Below, piece by piece: positions 17,512 through 26,354 of a stretch of 64,000 bases of DNA. The position numbers were made by a program, and so were the translations under genes. The DNA lies in assembly GCF_006440775.1 (NCBI RefSeq), contig NZ_VFTZ01000001.1, positions 186,001 through 250,000 of the forward strand, written 5' to 3'. The stretch is from Mesorhizobium sp. B2-7-2 (GTDB lineage Bacteria > Pseudomonadota > Alphaproteobacteria > Rhizobiales > Rhizobiaceae). Position 1 is the stretch's first letter; every line of letters starts with the position of its first letter. The notes beneath the pieces were generated by a model. That model was not told where the DNA came from. It made no database searches and was given only the letters and a program-made list of their open reading frames with translations.

Positions 17512-17958
17512 CTATCGCTCGGGATCGCCGGGTGGCGCGATGTCCTCGGGGATTTCCTGCCGCAAGCTCGGCCCCTTGGCCAGCCGCCTGCCAAGCGCGG
17601 AGACGAAAGCTTCATAACGCTCGCTTGCCTTGGCGCGCGCTGCCTGGGCCATCGGCTCAGGCAAGGCCGGAGTGGTGGCAAGCCAGAAGCGGACGAATAC
17701 CGCATGGGTTTCAACCGAGATGCCGACGTCGCGCTCCAACCGCGCGATCCGGCGATCGATCCGGTCGAGACGTTTGGAGATCGCCGCCTCCCGTTGCGCG
17801 TCGGCATCCGGAGAGAGGAACGAGGCGATCGCCGCTTCAGCGATGAGCGACTGCGAGCGATCGCGCCGGGCGGCATAATCGACCAGCAAGGCCATCACGG
17901 CAGGGTCGAGATAGACGGAAATTTGGACCTTCTTCTTTCTTGCTGTCACGACCTTCAC
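17512..17958 (-). CDS. CopG/ribbon-helix-helix protein downstream of traG (148 aa)
   Basis: Basic N-terminus (ARKKKVQISVYLDPAVMALL) with the ribbon-helix-helix pattern, followed by a coiled helical segment (RLDRIDRRIARLERDVGI) and a conserved tail (ASERYEAFVSALGRRLAKGP). The GTG start overlaps the traG stop by four bases (GTGA), so it is translated with traG. Such proteins in rhizobial conjugation loci are taken to be relaxosome accessories or local repressors. A broken copy of its tail lies at 21877-22060. Confidence 0.8.
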   Translation of the reverse strand: MKVVTARKKKVQISVYLDPAVMALLVDYAARRDRSQSLIAEAAIASFLSPDADAQREAAISKRLDRIDRRIARLERDVGISVETHAVFVRFWLATTPALPEPMAQAARAKASERYEAFVSALGRRLAKGPSLRQEIPEDIAPPGDPER

Positions 17959-19940
17959 AGCTCCATGCCGTCGTCCGGATCGAGCGCGATCTGACGTGCC
18001 ACGCCCCGAACAAGGCGAGCCATCCGGGTGCTGCTCGATGCGAGATCATCCGTCTCGTCAGGCGCTTCGATCTCGAATTCGTTGACGGGCGGCAGCTCCG
18101 CTGCAGCCGGGAGAAGTCGATCGAGCTCGGGCTGACGTCGCAATTCGGACTCGGTCGATTCCTCCTGAACTTTCGCCACGGCAGTTGCCGCTGCCATACC
18201 AGATGGGGGGAGCGGCAACGGAAGCGCCGTCCAATCGTCAGGCTCCGGCTCGGCTCGAGCCGTGACAGCCGGTGGCGGCAAAATGCGCTTCCGCAAGCGT
18301 GGGTCTTCGAAATAGCGCGCCTTCTTCGCCCGGATCGGCGGCGTGCCGGCCAGCATGACGATCTCGTCGCCTGCCGGCAGTTGCATGATCTCGCCGGGCG
18401 TCAGCAATGGTCGCGCCGTCTCCGAGCGCGACACCATGAGATGACCGAGCCAGGGCGAGAGCCGGTGACCGGCATAGTTCTTCATCGCCTTCAGCTCGGT
18501 CGCGGTGCCCAGTGCATCGGAGACGCGCTTGGCGGTGCGCTCGTCATTGGTCGCGAAGCTGACCCGTACATGACAGTTGTCCAAAATAGAATTGTTTGGG
18601 CCGTAGGCCTTCTCGATCTGGTTGAGCGACTGCGCGATCAGGAAGCTTTTCAATCCATAGCCGGCCATGAAAGCGAGCGCGGATTCGAAGAAGTCGAGCC
18701 GTCCGAGCGCCGGGAACTCGTCCAGCATCAGAAGCAATCGATGGCGATCCGTCCTGGCCTGCAAATCCTCTGTCAGACGGCGGCCGATCTGGTTGAGGAT
18801 GAGACGGATCAGCGGCTTGGTGCGACTGATGTCGGAGGGTGGAACGACGAGATAAAGCGTTGCCGGACGAGGATTGGCGACAACGTCGGCGATGCGCCAG
18901 CCGCATGCGCGCGTCACCTGTGCCACCACCGGATCGCGATAGAGTCCAAGGAAGGACATCGCGGTCGAGAGCACGCCGGAGCGTTCGTTGTCGGACTTGT
19001 TCAACAACTCACGGGCAGCGCTGGCGATGACCGGGTGCGGACCGCCCTGCCCCAGATGCTGCGTCGTCATCATCGCGGCCAAGGTCGATTCGATCGGCCG
19101 CTTCGGATCGGACAGGAATGCCGCGACGCCGGCAAGCGTCTTGTCCGGTCCGGCATAGAGCACATGCAGGATTGCGCCGACCAGGAGCGCGTGGCTCGTC
19201 TTTTCCCAATGATTGCGCCGTTCAAGCGAGCCTTCCGGATCGACCAGGATGTCGGCGATGTTTTGCACGTCACGGACTTCCCATTCACCGCGGCGAACCT
19301 CGAGCAAAGGGTTGTATGCGTCCGACCGTGCATTCGTCGGATCAAACAGCAGCACACGGCCGTGGCGGGCGCGGAAGCCGGCGGTCAGACCCCAGTTCTC
19401 GCCCTTGATGTCATGCACGATCGCCGAGCCAGGCCAGGTCAGCAGCGACGGCACAACAAGCCCGACACCCTTTCCCGAACGCGTCGGCGCAAAGCAAAGC
19501 ACATGCTCAGGCCCGTCGTGGCGCAGATAGTGAGTTCCATAGCGCCCCAGCACCACGCCGTCGGGGGCAAGCAGGCCTGCCGCCTGCACCTCGCTCCTTT
19601 CGGCCCAGCGCGCGGAGCCATAGGTCGCGACCTTCGTCGCCTCGCGAGCACGCCACAGCGACATGCCGATCGCTACGGCGATCGCGATGAAGCCGCCCGA
19701 GGCGGCAATCAGACCCCCACGCGCGAAGATGGCCGGCGCATAGGCGTCGTAGAAATACCACCACCAGAAGATTGCGGGCGGGTAATAGACTGGCATGCCG
19801 CCGATGACGAACCAAGGCGTTCCAAGCCGCTCCTGATAGCCCAGCTGCCAGGCCGACCATTGCGTCGAGGCCCAGATCGTGAGGAGCACGATCAGGAAGA
19901 CCACGACAATCTGTCCCCAAAGGACTTTCGTTCCCGACAT
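17955..19940 (-). CDS. traG: TraG, VirD4-type coupling protein (661 aa)
   Basis: Inner-membrane ATPase that links the relaxase-DNA complex to a type IV secretion channel. The N-terminus has membrane helices (VVVFLIVLLTIWA, then around residues 75-95). The soluble part carries Walker A (APTRSGKGVG, about 151-160) and Walker B (LLLMLDEFPALG, about 402-413), with the RSGKGVG variant typical of TraG. The open frame extends to 20150, but ATG 19940 has a GGAG site and the expected N-terminal sequence. Its usual neighbours, relaxase and transglycosylase, lie upstream, but hipBA now separates them. Confidence 0.93.
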   Translation of the reverse strand: MSGTKVLWGQIVVVFLIVLLTIWASTQWSAWQLGYQERLGTPWFVIGGMPVYYPPAIFWWWYFYDAYAPAIFARGGLIAASGGFIAIAVAIGMSLWRAREATKVATYGSARWAERSEVQAAGLLAPDGVVLGRYGTHYLRHDGPEHVLCFAPTRSGKGVGLVVPSLLTWPGSAIVHDIKGENWGLTAGFRARHGRVLLFDPTNARSDAYNPLLEVRRGEWEVRDVQNIADILVDPEGSLERRNHWEKTSHALLVGAILHVLYAGPDKTLAGVAAFLSDPKRPIESTLAAMMTTQHLGQGGPHPVIASAARELLNKSDNERSGVLSTAMSFLGLYRDPVVAQVTRACGWRIADVVANPRPATLYLVVPPSDISRTKPLIRLILNQIGRRLTEDLQARTDRHRLLLMLDEFPALGRLDFFESALAFMAGYGLKSFLIAQSLNQIEKAYGPNNSILDNCHVRVSFATNDERTAKRVSDALGTATELKAMKNYAGHRLSPWLGHLMVSRSETARPLLTPGEIMQLPAGDEIVMLAGTPPIRAKKARYFEDPRLRKRILPPPAVTARAEPEPDDWTALPLPLPPSGMAAATAVAKVQEESTESELRRQPELDRLLPAAAELPPVNEFEIEAPDETDDLASSSTRMARLVRGVARQIALDPDDGMEL

Positions 19941-20115
19941 TCGCTTCTCCTTGTGGCGAGAGGTCAGCAAGGTGACGCGAGATGCAACAGCCGTCTGACG
20001 CCGATCGCATCGCATCGTGCCATCGGCAAGGAAGACAGGGAATCGGGAAGCCCAAGAGCCCGGGGCGCGAGCGAGGGCGCTGTCCTCTTGGACTAGGCAT
20101 TGATTAGCAGACGTC

Positions 20116-20212
20116 ATACGCGACCGCGTATATCTGAGTTCTATACGCATTTGCGTATGCGACAGATTTATACGCGGTCACGTATATTGCAAAGCCATAC
20201 GCGATCGCGTAT
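20116..20212. promoter_or_regulatory. Four phased hipBA operators
   Basis: Four palindromes of the form ATACGC-N4-GCGTAT lie at 20116-20131, 20143-20158, 20170-20185 (one mismatch) and 20197-20212. Their centres are exactly 27 bp apart each time. They lie directly upstream of the hipB start at 20233, so they are the expected autoregulatory sites for HipB dimers with HipA as corepressor. Confidence 0.85.
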
Positions 20213-20232
20213 ATACGCTCCAGGAGACGACC

Positions 20233-20487
20233 ATGACCGACCAGATCGCTCGCAACGAAAAGCAACTCGGCGCCATTCTGCGTCGCGCCCGCAGGCAAGC
20301 CGATCTCACGCAAGAGACGCTTGGCAGCCGGATCCACCTGCGTCAGGCCACCGTGTCTCGCCTTGAAGCCGGCGAGCCGGCAGTGCAGCTCAGTACGTTG
20401 ATGGCTGCACTCTCCGCCCTCGACCTTGAACTCGTCGTTCGCCCGCGCAGCAAAAGCAGCGCGACCGAGATCGCGGACCTGTTCTGA
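20233..20487 (+). CDS. hipB: HipB-like antitoxin, XRE family (84 aa)
   Basis: An HTH antitoxin: LGAILRRARRQADLTQETLG, then LRQATVSRLEAGEPAVQLST, and a C-terminal beta segment (ALDLELVVRPRS) as in HipB. It would neutralise the HipA kinase and bind the four upstream palindromes. GGAG lies before the ATG. The stop shares a base with the hipA start (TGATG), so the pair is translationally coupled. Confidence 0.9.
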   Translation: MTDQIARNEKQLGAILRRARRQADLTQETLGSRIHLRQATVSRLEAGEPAVQLSTLMAALSALDLELVVRPRSKSSATEIADLF

Positions 20488-21797
20488 TGGCGCGGAGGCC
20501 GGCTCACACGCCGCTAAACGTCTTCGTGAACGGTCGGCTGGTGGGCGTGCTGCGCAGGCAATCCACCGGCGCCGTGGACTTTCAATATGCCCGCGAATGG
20601 CTGGACTGGCACGGTACCTTCCCTGTCTCGCTTTCGCTTCCCTTGCGGGAGGACCGCTATATCGGCGCGCCTGTAGTCAACGTCTTCGACAACCTGCTTC
20701 CCGACAATGACGCCATCCGCAAGCGTATTGCCGAACGTGTCGGGGCGGATGGTGCCGATGCCTACAGCATGCTTGCCGCCCTCGGCCATGACTGCGTCGG
20801 CGCACTGCAATTCCTGCCTGATGGCGCCGATCCCGGCAGTCCTGGTAGCAGCGAAGGCAAGCCGGTCAGCAAAAAGGATATCGCCGGGATAATCGCAAAC
20901 CTCGCTGTCGCCCCGCTTGGCGTCGGCGAGGATGAAGATTTCCGCATCTCGATCGCCGGCGCCCAGGAAAAGACGGCGCTGCTACGCAAGGACGGACGCT
21001 GGTATAAGCCCGTCGGCACGGCGGCGACCACCCACATCCTGAAACCGCAGATCGGCAGGTTGCCGAACGGCATCGACCTCTCCAACAGCGTTGAGAACGA
21101 ATATCTGTGCCTTAAGCTGATCGATGCTTTCGGCGTTCCCGCCGCCAGAACTGAGATCGCCGACTTCGGCGAGCGCCGTACGCTGATCGTCGAGCGGTTC
21201 GACCGGTTGTGGGCCGCGGATGGCCGTCTCATGCGCCTACCACAGGAGGATATGTGTCAAGCACTGTCGGTCCCGCCGACACGCAAGTACCAGTCAGAGG
21301 GCGGTCCCGGCATGCCGTCGATCATCGAGCTGCTTAAGGGCAGTGACAGGCCCGAAGACGACGTCTCGCTGTTTTTGCGTGCTTGCATAATATTCTGGCT
21401 CATTGGCGCGACCGACGGCCACGCCAAGAACTTCAGCATTTTTCTCGGGCCCGGCGGGCGGTTTCGGATGACGCCGCTCTATGACGTGCTGAGCGCACAG
21501 CCCAGCCTTGATGCTGGGCAGATCCCTCGCAAGAAATTCAAGCTGGCGATGTCTGCCGGCAAGAGCCGGCATTATTCCATACATGAAATTGTGCCCCGCC
21601 ATTTCGTGCAGACCGCCGACATTTCCGGCGTGGGGGCGCCCCTGATGCGCAAGATTTTCGAAGACATCTCCGGAAATGCCGAGAGGTGGACCGAGGCCGT
21701 GATTTCTTCGCTGCCACGTTACTTTCCCGCGCAGCTCGTCGAGTCGGTCAGATCGGCGATAATCAGGCGCGCGACAATCCTCGCCGAGACACGCTGA
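20487..21797 (+). CDS. hipA: HipA-type serine/threonine kinase toxin (436 aa)
   Basis: Complete HipA: an N-terminal couple-HipA region (LNVFVNGRLVGVLRR, LPLREDRYIGAPVVNVFDNLLPD split by short loops) and the kinase core. The core has AGAQEKTALL (P-loop and autophosphorylated-Ser region), the catalytic DGHAKNFSIFL near residue 309 and the metal-binding MTPLYDV. HipA kinases phosphorylate aminoacyl-tRNA synthetases and induce growth arrest. Present on a conjugative element it would act as a stabilisation module. It interrupts the usual relaxase-traG neighbourhood on the opposite strand. Confidence 0.93.
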   Translation: MARRPAHTPLNVFVNGRLVGVLRRQSTGAVDFQYAREWLDWHGTFPVSLSLPLREDRYIGAPVVNVFDNLLPDNDAIRKRIAERVGADGADAYSMLAALGHDCVGALQFLPDGADPGSPGSSEGKPVSKKDIAGIIANLAVAPLGVGEDEDFRISIAGAQEKTALLRKDGRWYKPVGTAATTHILKPQIGRLPNGIDLSNSVENEYLCLKLIDAFGVPAARTEIADFGERRTLIVERFDRLWAADGRLMRLPQEDMCQALSVPPTRKYQSEGGPGMPSIIELLKGSDRPEDDVSLFLRACIIFWLIGATDGHAKNFSIFLGPGGRFRMTPLYDVLSAQPSLDAGQIPRKKFKLAMSAGKSRHYSIHEIVPRHFVQTADISGVGAPLMRKIFEDISGNAERWTEAVISSLPRYFPAQLVESVRSAIIRRATILAETR

Positions 21798-21876
21798 TCA
21801 AGCTCGGAGGGCGGCCGGACAAGAATTCAGGGCCACCCAACCTGGACATTCGATATCGACATCCCCTGCGGCGCAG

Positions 21877-22060
21877 CTAAGGCTGCCTCTTCTCGGCACC
21901 CACCGGATCGCTATCTTCGGAAATCTCTTGGCGCAGCTTCGCGCCTACCGCCAGGCTGTCGCGCGCCGTGACGAAGGCCTCGTAGCGTTCGCCCGCCACC
22001 TGCACGCGCGCAGGCGCATAAGTTGACGGGCAAGCCGGCGCGATCGACCAGCGTGGCCCG
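21877..22060 (-). pseudogene. Remnant of a second CopG-type accessory gene
   Basis: The C-terminal part GERYEAFVTARDSLAVGAKL then RQEISEDSDPVG closely follows the end of the intact CopG protein at 17512 (SERYEAFVSALGRR, LRQEIPEDIAPPG). The N-terminal DNA-binding part is missing. It lies just after the relaxase gene, which suggests a duplicated accessory gene cut short, perhaps when hipBA arrived. Confidence 0.6.
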
Positions 22061-22198
22061 AGGTGCCGCCGAACACCAAGTCTGCATGCCGCGATTGTGT
22101 CGCCGTCCAAGTCGTCAGCACCACGGCTCAGGAAAACCGTGAGCATCTGCTCGCAAGGGCTTTCGCGGCCGACATGGCAGGATCCATCCTTTCAGCTG

Positions 22199-23938
22199 CT
22201 AGAGACCTAGCCCGCGTTTGCGGGCAAAGCTCCAATCGACACCGCCGTCGCCGCGAGTGCTGCCGGTGACATGCTGGCCGAGGCGCTTTTCCAGCGAAGG
22301 CGTCCAGGGCACGAGCTGGAACCCGAGGCCATCGTCGATCATCGCGAAACGGCCGGACGCAAGCGCAAAGCGCTGGCTGTAGGTACCGGACACGGATTCG
22401 CCAGGTGCGGCACGGTTGAAGGAACGGCCGGATTGGGCCGCGATCCTGCCGCCCAGCGCCTCGAGCTCCCTTCGGCGCAGTGTGTCGATCAAGTTGCCGG
22501 CAAAGACAGTCCCGCCCGGCTGCCGCTCGGCCAGCCCCAGCCCGACCAGATGCTCGACGCGCCGATCGAGCGCCTGGCGCACCTCGGCGCCGAAGCCGCC
22601 ATCGGAAAGAGCCGCCGCAGGACCGGCAAGCGCCTGCCGGTCGAGCCAGGTCGCCCCCTCCGCAACCACCTGTCTGTCGATGTCGAGATCGGAGCGCACG
22701 GCAAGCGCCAGCCGCCGCCGACCCTGAGCGTCCTCGAATGTGCGCAGTTCGACGATTGCGCCCGGCACACCGTCGCCCGCCGCCTCGATATCGGCGAGCC
22801 GCACGTGATGACACCGGCCGTCGACGCCATCGATGACCGCATAGGCACTGCCGCTCAGTTCGTCATCCAGTCCGCGCTCGATCAGACGGCCGCTAATCGT
22901 CTCACCGATGCTCTCAGCGGCAAGCACATAGCTGGCGCTCGCGCGTTCGATATCGCGGACCGAGAATGCGCGATGCATGCGTTTGATGATATCGCCGCGC
23001 TCACCCATCGCGCGCAGCGTCGCCTCGGCTCTGTCGCTGAGGATCCATTGGCCAGGACCGAGTTGCTCGGCGAGGCCGAGCGTTTCCAGCCTGCGCAGCC
23101 GCCCGATCTTTGGCGCCATGAATTCATCAGGCTGGCGATCCGCATGTGGCGCCAGATCTATGACACCGTTGTCGCGCGCGTCGCGGAGCAACTGGCGGTC
23201 GAGCCCGGTCCACCGCTCGGCCTCGACCTGCCGCTCGACGTGCCGGCGGATCTCAAGATCCGACCGGGGGCCGAGCTCCTGCGTGACGAGGTCACTGGCG
23301 CGATCGCGCATGCCACGGCTGATATAGTCGCGCGAGATGACCAGGTCCTGGCCGTCGTCGGCCCGGCCGCGCAGGATGACGTGGACATGGGGATTGTCGG
23401 TGTTCCAATGGTCCACCGCGACCCAGTCGAGCGACGTGCCGAGATCCTCCTGCATGCGACCCATGAGATCACGGGTGAAGGATTTCAGGTCGGCGATGTC
23501 GGCGGCATCCTCGGGCGAGACGATGAAGCGGAAATGATGCCGGTCGTCCTTGCAGCGATCGACGAAATCCGCAGTCGACGCATCGTCGACCTCCGGTCCG
23601 AACATTCGGGCTTTCGTGTCGTCGCGTGTGACGCCCTCGCGGCGCAAATAATTGAGGTGGGTCGCCAGCGGCGCGCCACGTTTCGAATGGCGAACCACGC
23701 GGGTCTTGATCGTGGCGAGGCGGGAGCGGCCGGTGAGGAAGCGATTGGCTTGAACGCTCGCTGCCCTGCCGCGTCCGAACTGCGAGCGCTTGCCTGTCCC
23801 GATCCGGCCTGACCGGGACACGCTGCCGCCAGCCTTTTGCGCTGCCGCAAGCGCCTGGGCGATGAAGGGCCGCGACGATTGAGCTCGCGTCGAGCGAATG
23901 CGGCCTGGACGGATACGGAACTCGTGCTCATCAGACAC
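22199..23938 (-). CDS. rlxS: RlxS-type relaxase, DUF3363 (about 579 aa)
   Basis: A conjugative relaxase that nicks oriT and pilots the strand. The N-terminal half has the candidate nucleophile region LATHLNYLRREGV (Tyr near 97) and the three-histidine metal motif in DHWNTDNPHVHVILRG (about 176-186). The C-terminal half is the DUF3363 region typical of rhizobial ICE relaxases. The GTG at 23938 (VSDEHEF) is preferred; an ATG-type start five codons earlier is possible. The upstream 243 bp carry inverted repeats suitable for oriT, followed by the transglycosylase gene. Confidence 0.9.
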   Translation of the reverse strand: MSDEHEFRIRPGRIRSTRAQSSRPFIAQALAAAQKAGGSVSRSGRIGTGKRSQFGRGRAASVQANRFLTGRSRLATIKTRVVRHSKRGAPLATHLNYLRREGVTRDDTKARMFGPEVDDASTADFVDRCKDDRHHFRFIVSPEDAADIADLKSFTRDLMGRMQEDLGTSLDWVAVDHWNTDNPHVHVILRGRADDGQDLVISRDYISRGMRDRASDLVTQELGPRSDLEIRRHVERQVEAERWTGLDRQLLRDARDNGVIDLAPHADRQPDEFMAPKIGRLRRLETLGLAEQLGPGQWILSDRAEATLRAMGERGDIIKRMHRAFSVRDIERASASYVLAAESIGETISGRLIERGLDDELSGSAYAVIDGVDGRCHHVRLADIEAAGDGVPGAIVELRTFEDAQGRRRLALAVRSDLDIDRQVVAEGATWLDRQALAGPAAALSDGGFGAEVRQALDRRVEHLVGLGLAERQPGGTVFAGNLIDTLRRRELEALGGRIAAQSGRSFNRAAPGESVSGTYSQRFALASGRFAMIDDGLGFQLVPWTPSLEKRLGQHVTGSTRGDGGVDWSFARKRGLGL

Positions 23939-23968
23939 GGCGCCCGCCCTCACCTTGCCATAAGTACA

Positions 23969-24024
23969 GCAAATACAATAATTTGCATGTTCTCAGCACA
24001 TTGCGCCGAGGCGCCGCAATGTGC
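23969..24024. other. Candidate oriT: two inverted repeats upstream of the relaxase
   Basis: GCAAAT / ATTTGC (23969-23974, 23981-23986) and a perfect 10-bp repeat GCACATTGCG / CGCAATGTGC (23996-24005, 24015-24024; 9-base loop) lie in the otherwise gene-free 23939-24181 interval. A third partial match, GCACAATGTGC, follows near 24067. Relaxase binding sites in conjugative elements usually consist of such repeats beside the relaxase gene. The nick site cannot be named by reading. Confidence 0.5.
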
Positions 24025-24181
24025 GAGAAACGGCAAAAAACCCAATAAATGCAACCAACCGACCGCAGCACAATGTGCGCCCTTTTATCTTGCCATCCTT
24101 CGGTTGTTGCCTTGTACCCTATGCGCCTCAAAGGCCACGACGCCCAAAGAGGCGCCGGGGCGCGATTTGGCGGAGACTTCA

Positions 24182-24958
24182 TCATCGCCGCGATGTCCGG
24201 ACGTAAGACCCGGTGAACAGTCGGCGCGGCTGCGAACTGGCCGCAAAAAGTTTGCGCACCAACAGTGACGATGAGACCTCGACAGAAGCGTGCTCGCCGG
24301 ACGAGAGACCGGAATCGGTCAAGGACCCGGACCGCACTATGAACAGCGGCGCGAGGTTCCAAGTGATGGCCTTGGCATGACCGGCGGTGAGCGCGCCGGG
24401 CGCATCACCGCCGCGCCACAAAGGGCGAAGCTTCGCAACATAGGCCCGGGTTTCTGCCGGCAGCGGGAGGCCCTTCAAGGAGGCTTCGTAGCGCCCCGGC
24501 CCCGCATTGTAGGCGGCCAGGAAGCCCGGTGAACCGTATCGATCATAGAGCTCGCGAAGATAGGCGGTGCCGGCAAGGATGTTGTCGTGCGGATCGTAGG
24601 GATCGCTGCCGAGTTGGTGACGAAGACGCAGTTCGGCCCAGGTTGCGGGCATGATCTGCATCAGACCCACTGCACCCTTGCGCGACACGGCGCGTGGGTC
24701 GCGGGCGCTCTCGATGTGCATGACTGCCCGTATCCAGAGCTGAGGAATACGGAAGCGATGCGACGCCTCGGCGATATGGGTGGCATATGGATCGTCCGCA
24801 GGCATACGTGGCCCCGGGGCGCTCTGTGCGACGGCCTCCGTCATCGCGTGACAAAAAATCAGCATGCCAGCGATAAGCCAACGTGCTTGCCTCCGACCAG
24901 GCAACCAACTGACGGGGCGGCTTTCGTGCGCATATTTCGGCGCCGATGGCGCACTCAT
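24182..24958 (-). CDS. Conjugation-associated lytic transglycosylase (258 aa)
   Basis: An SLT-fold peptidoglycan lytic transglycosylase that opens the wall for the transfer channel. A signal or membrane segment (WLIAGMLIFCHAMTEAVAQS) precedes the catalytic domain: IPQLWIRAVMHIESARDPRA (catalytic Glu near 83), GAVGLMQIMPATW, and AYNAGPGRYE. The start overlaps the DUF736 stop by four bases (ATGA), so it belongs to the operon running from the RdfS-like gene. The C-terminal 60 residues are not part of the catalytic fold. Confidence 0.9.
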   Translation of the reverse strand: MSAPSAPKYAHESRPVSWLPGRRQARWLIAGMLIFCHAMTEAVAQSAPGPRMPADDPYATHIAEASHRFRIPQLWIRAVMHIESARDPRAVSRKGAVGLMQIMPATWAELRLRHQLGSDPYDPHDNILAGTAYLRELYDRYGSPGFLAAYNAGPGRYEASLKGLPLPAETRAYVAKLRPLWRGGDAPGALTAGHAKAITWNLAPLFIVRSGSLTDSGLSSGEHASVEVSSSLLVRKLFAASSQPRRLFTGSYVRTSRR

Positions 24959-25284
24959 CGAGCACGCTCCGGCAGCGATTTCGGCCGGATCCAGCGCAGC
25001 GACCAGGAACCGTCATCGGAGCGGAAGAGACCGGCGCGGAAGCGTCGACCAAACAGCGGATCCTCCAGTCGGCAGGACAAATAGTCGCCAGCCGTCTGCC
25101 CGTTTTCCTTCCAGGCCGCGCCGACCTCCGGGCCGCTGCCATCGCCGATGTGGATGCGAAAATCCGGCGCATTGCCGTTGGACGTCCTGATCGGGACAAG
25201 CACCAGCGCGACGTCCACGAGCAGTGTTCGAATGCGTCCGGAGTAACCGGATTCCGTTTCCTGGAAGACGCCGATCTCGGCCAT
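24955..25284 (-). CDS. DUF736 protein, divergent copy in the transfer operon (109 aa)
   Basis: MAEIGVFQETESGYSGRIRT, then GPEVGAAWKE and DYLSCRLEDPLF give the DUF736 layout (small beta-rich protein of unknown function common on rhizobial plasmids and ICEs). It is clearly diverged from the three near-identical copies at 28007, 32810 and 35644. ATG 25284 has GGAG seven bases upstream. It sits between traF and the transglycosylase gene and overlaps the latter. Confidence 0.88.
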   Translation of the reverse strand: MAEIGVFQETESGYSGRIRTLLVDVALVLVPIRTSNGNAPDFRIHIGDGSGPEVGAAWKENGQTAGDYLSCRLEDPLFGRRFRAGLFRSDDGSWSLRWIRPKSLPERAR

Positions 25285-25320
25285 GGACAATCTCCTTCCT
25301 TTTGTTGGCTGTGCTGAATT

Positions 25321-25866
25321 TCAGTTCGCGGGAGCAAGCCAGGTGTAGTGGCCATCGCCCCTCTCGTCGGTCCAAAGCGGCATCGCGCGTCCAACGATCG
25401 AGCCCATCGGGAACGGGCCGAAATAGCGGCCGTCGAGACTGTCGTGGACATCCCGGTTCATGGCGAAGATTTGGTCGGCGGCGATGGTGCGGCAGCCCTG
25501 CCAGTCAGGCAGCGCGCGTCCTTTGCGATCGCGCTCCAGCGCGGCGCCAACGGCAAACCCGTTCACCGTGATGACGCGGCCGACGCGACAAACTTCCTGT
25601 CCAGGAAGCCCTTCGATGTGCTTCAGCATTGGCACGCCGAGCGGAAGGTAGCCGCGTTCGGCGGCGAATCGAGCGACGGTCTCCGGCGGTTCGATGACGG
25701 CGAGCGCGCCGGCCGTTGGAACGGCCATTCTCCGGATCGCATAGAGCCCGAGGGGTGCGCTGGCCGATGCGTTCCATAGCAGCAGCGGCGGCATTTCCAC
25801 AGCAGCTGGAGCGACGATCGCGGCAACGGCTGCAAGCGTCACGGCCATGCAGGCGGCGCGGCTCAT
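25321..25866 (-). CDS. traF: TraF-type S26 signal peptidase (181 aa)
   Basis: A conjugative-transfer peptidase of the TraF/LepB fold, which in RP4-like systems cyclises or processes the pilin. An N-terminal membrane anchor (MAVTLAAVAAIVAPAAV) precedes the catalytic serine in SAPLGLY (about S36), the lysine in PMLKHIEGLPGQEV (about K82), and the late DGRYFGPFP box. The ATG at 25866 overlaps the DUF2840 stop, so the genes are coupled. Confidence 0.9.
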   Translation of the reverse strand: MSRAACMAVTLAAVAAIVAPAAVEMPPLLLWNASASAPLGLYAIRRMAVPTAGALAVIEPPETVARFAAERGYLPLGVPMLKHIEGLPGQEVCRVGRVITVNGFAVGAALERDRKGRALPDWQGCRTIAADQIFAMNRDVHDSLDGRYFGPFPMGSIVGRAMPLWTDERGDGHYTWLAPAN

Positions 25867-26354
25867 GATGTCGCTCGCTTGCGCAACAGAAAGGCCCGGT
25901 GCTGCTCGAGCGAATAGACACGCGGCGTTCCGCCGGCAACCAGTCGGTTGTGGGTCTGACACCAATAGTCAGGGGCGGCATCGGCCGGATCAAGGCCGAT
26001 CGCCTCGATCGCATCGATCAGTTGAAGAACCCGCTCAACCTTGTCCCAGCCTGCGATCTTGAGCAGGATCTCGCCGCCTGGCCGGACGTAAGGCAGCGTC
26101 TGGTACGCTTCTGAGGGCAAGACGGCGCGCACGATGTCGATGCGCGAAACGACGGTGCCAAAATCATTCGCCGCCCAGCGCACGAAGGCAAAAACACTGC
26201 CCGGCGCAAATCCCACGACGCGACGCCGCGTGTCGATGATCGTCTGATCGGCAGGGCGTCCGAAGCGGATCCGGTGCTCGATCCGCTTCTCGATCCAGAT
26301 CAGCTCCACAGTCGTGAGGCCGGCGCGCGGCGTCGATTGAGGAGACCGCGTCAT
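25863..26354 (-). CDS. DUF2840 protein (163 aa)
   Basis: A conserved companion of rhizobial transfer loci: LTTVELIWIEKRIEHRIRFG, then RRRVVGFAPGSVFAFVRWAA and LLKIAGWDKVERVLQLIDAI. It has no catalytic signature that I recognise. Both ends overlap neighbours by an ATGA junction (repA upstream, traF downstream), showing a tightly coupled operon. The function is unknown. Confidence 0.88.
   Translation of the reverse strand: MTRSPQSTPRAGLTTVELIWIEKRIEHRIRFGRPADQTIIDTRRRVVGFAPGSVFAFVRWAANDFGTVVSRIDIVRAVLPSEAYQTLPYVRPGGEILLKIAGWDKVERVLQLIDAIEAIGLDPADAAPDYWCQTHNRLVAGGTPRVYSLEQHRAFLLRKRATS

Noticed and set aside
17940..20096. A 718-codon open frame on the plus strand over traG
   Set aside because: It mirrors the traG coding strand in a GC-rich gene; the translation is arginine-rich with no family pattern, while the minus frame has Walker motifs.
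20116..20212. Regularly spaced repeats that might suggest a CRISPR-like array
   Set aside because: The 16-bp palindromes with 11-bp gaps are operators directly before hipB; spacers are far too short and there are no cas genes.
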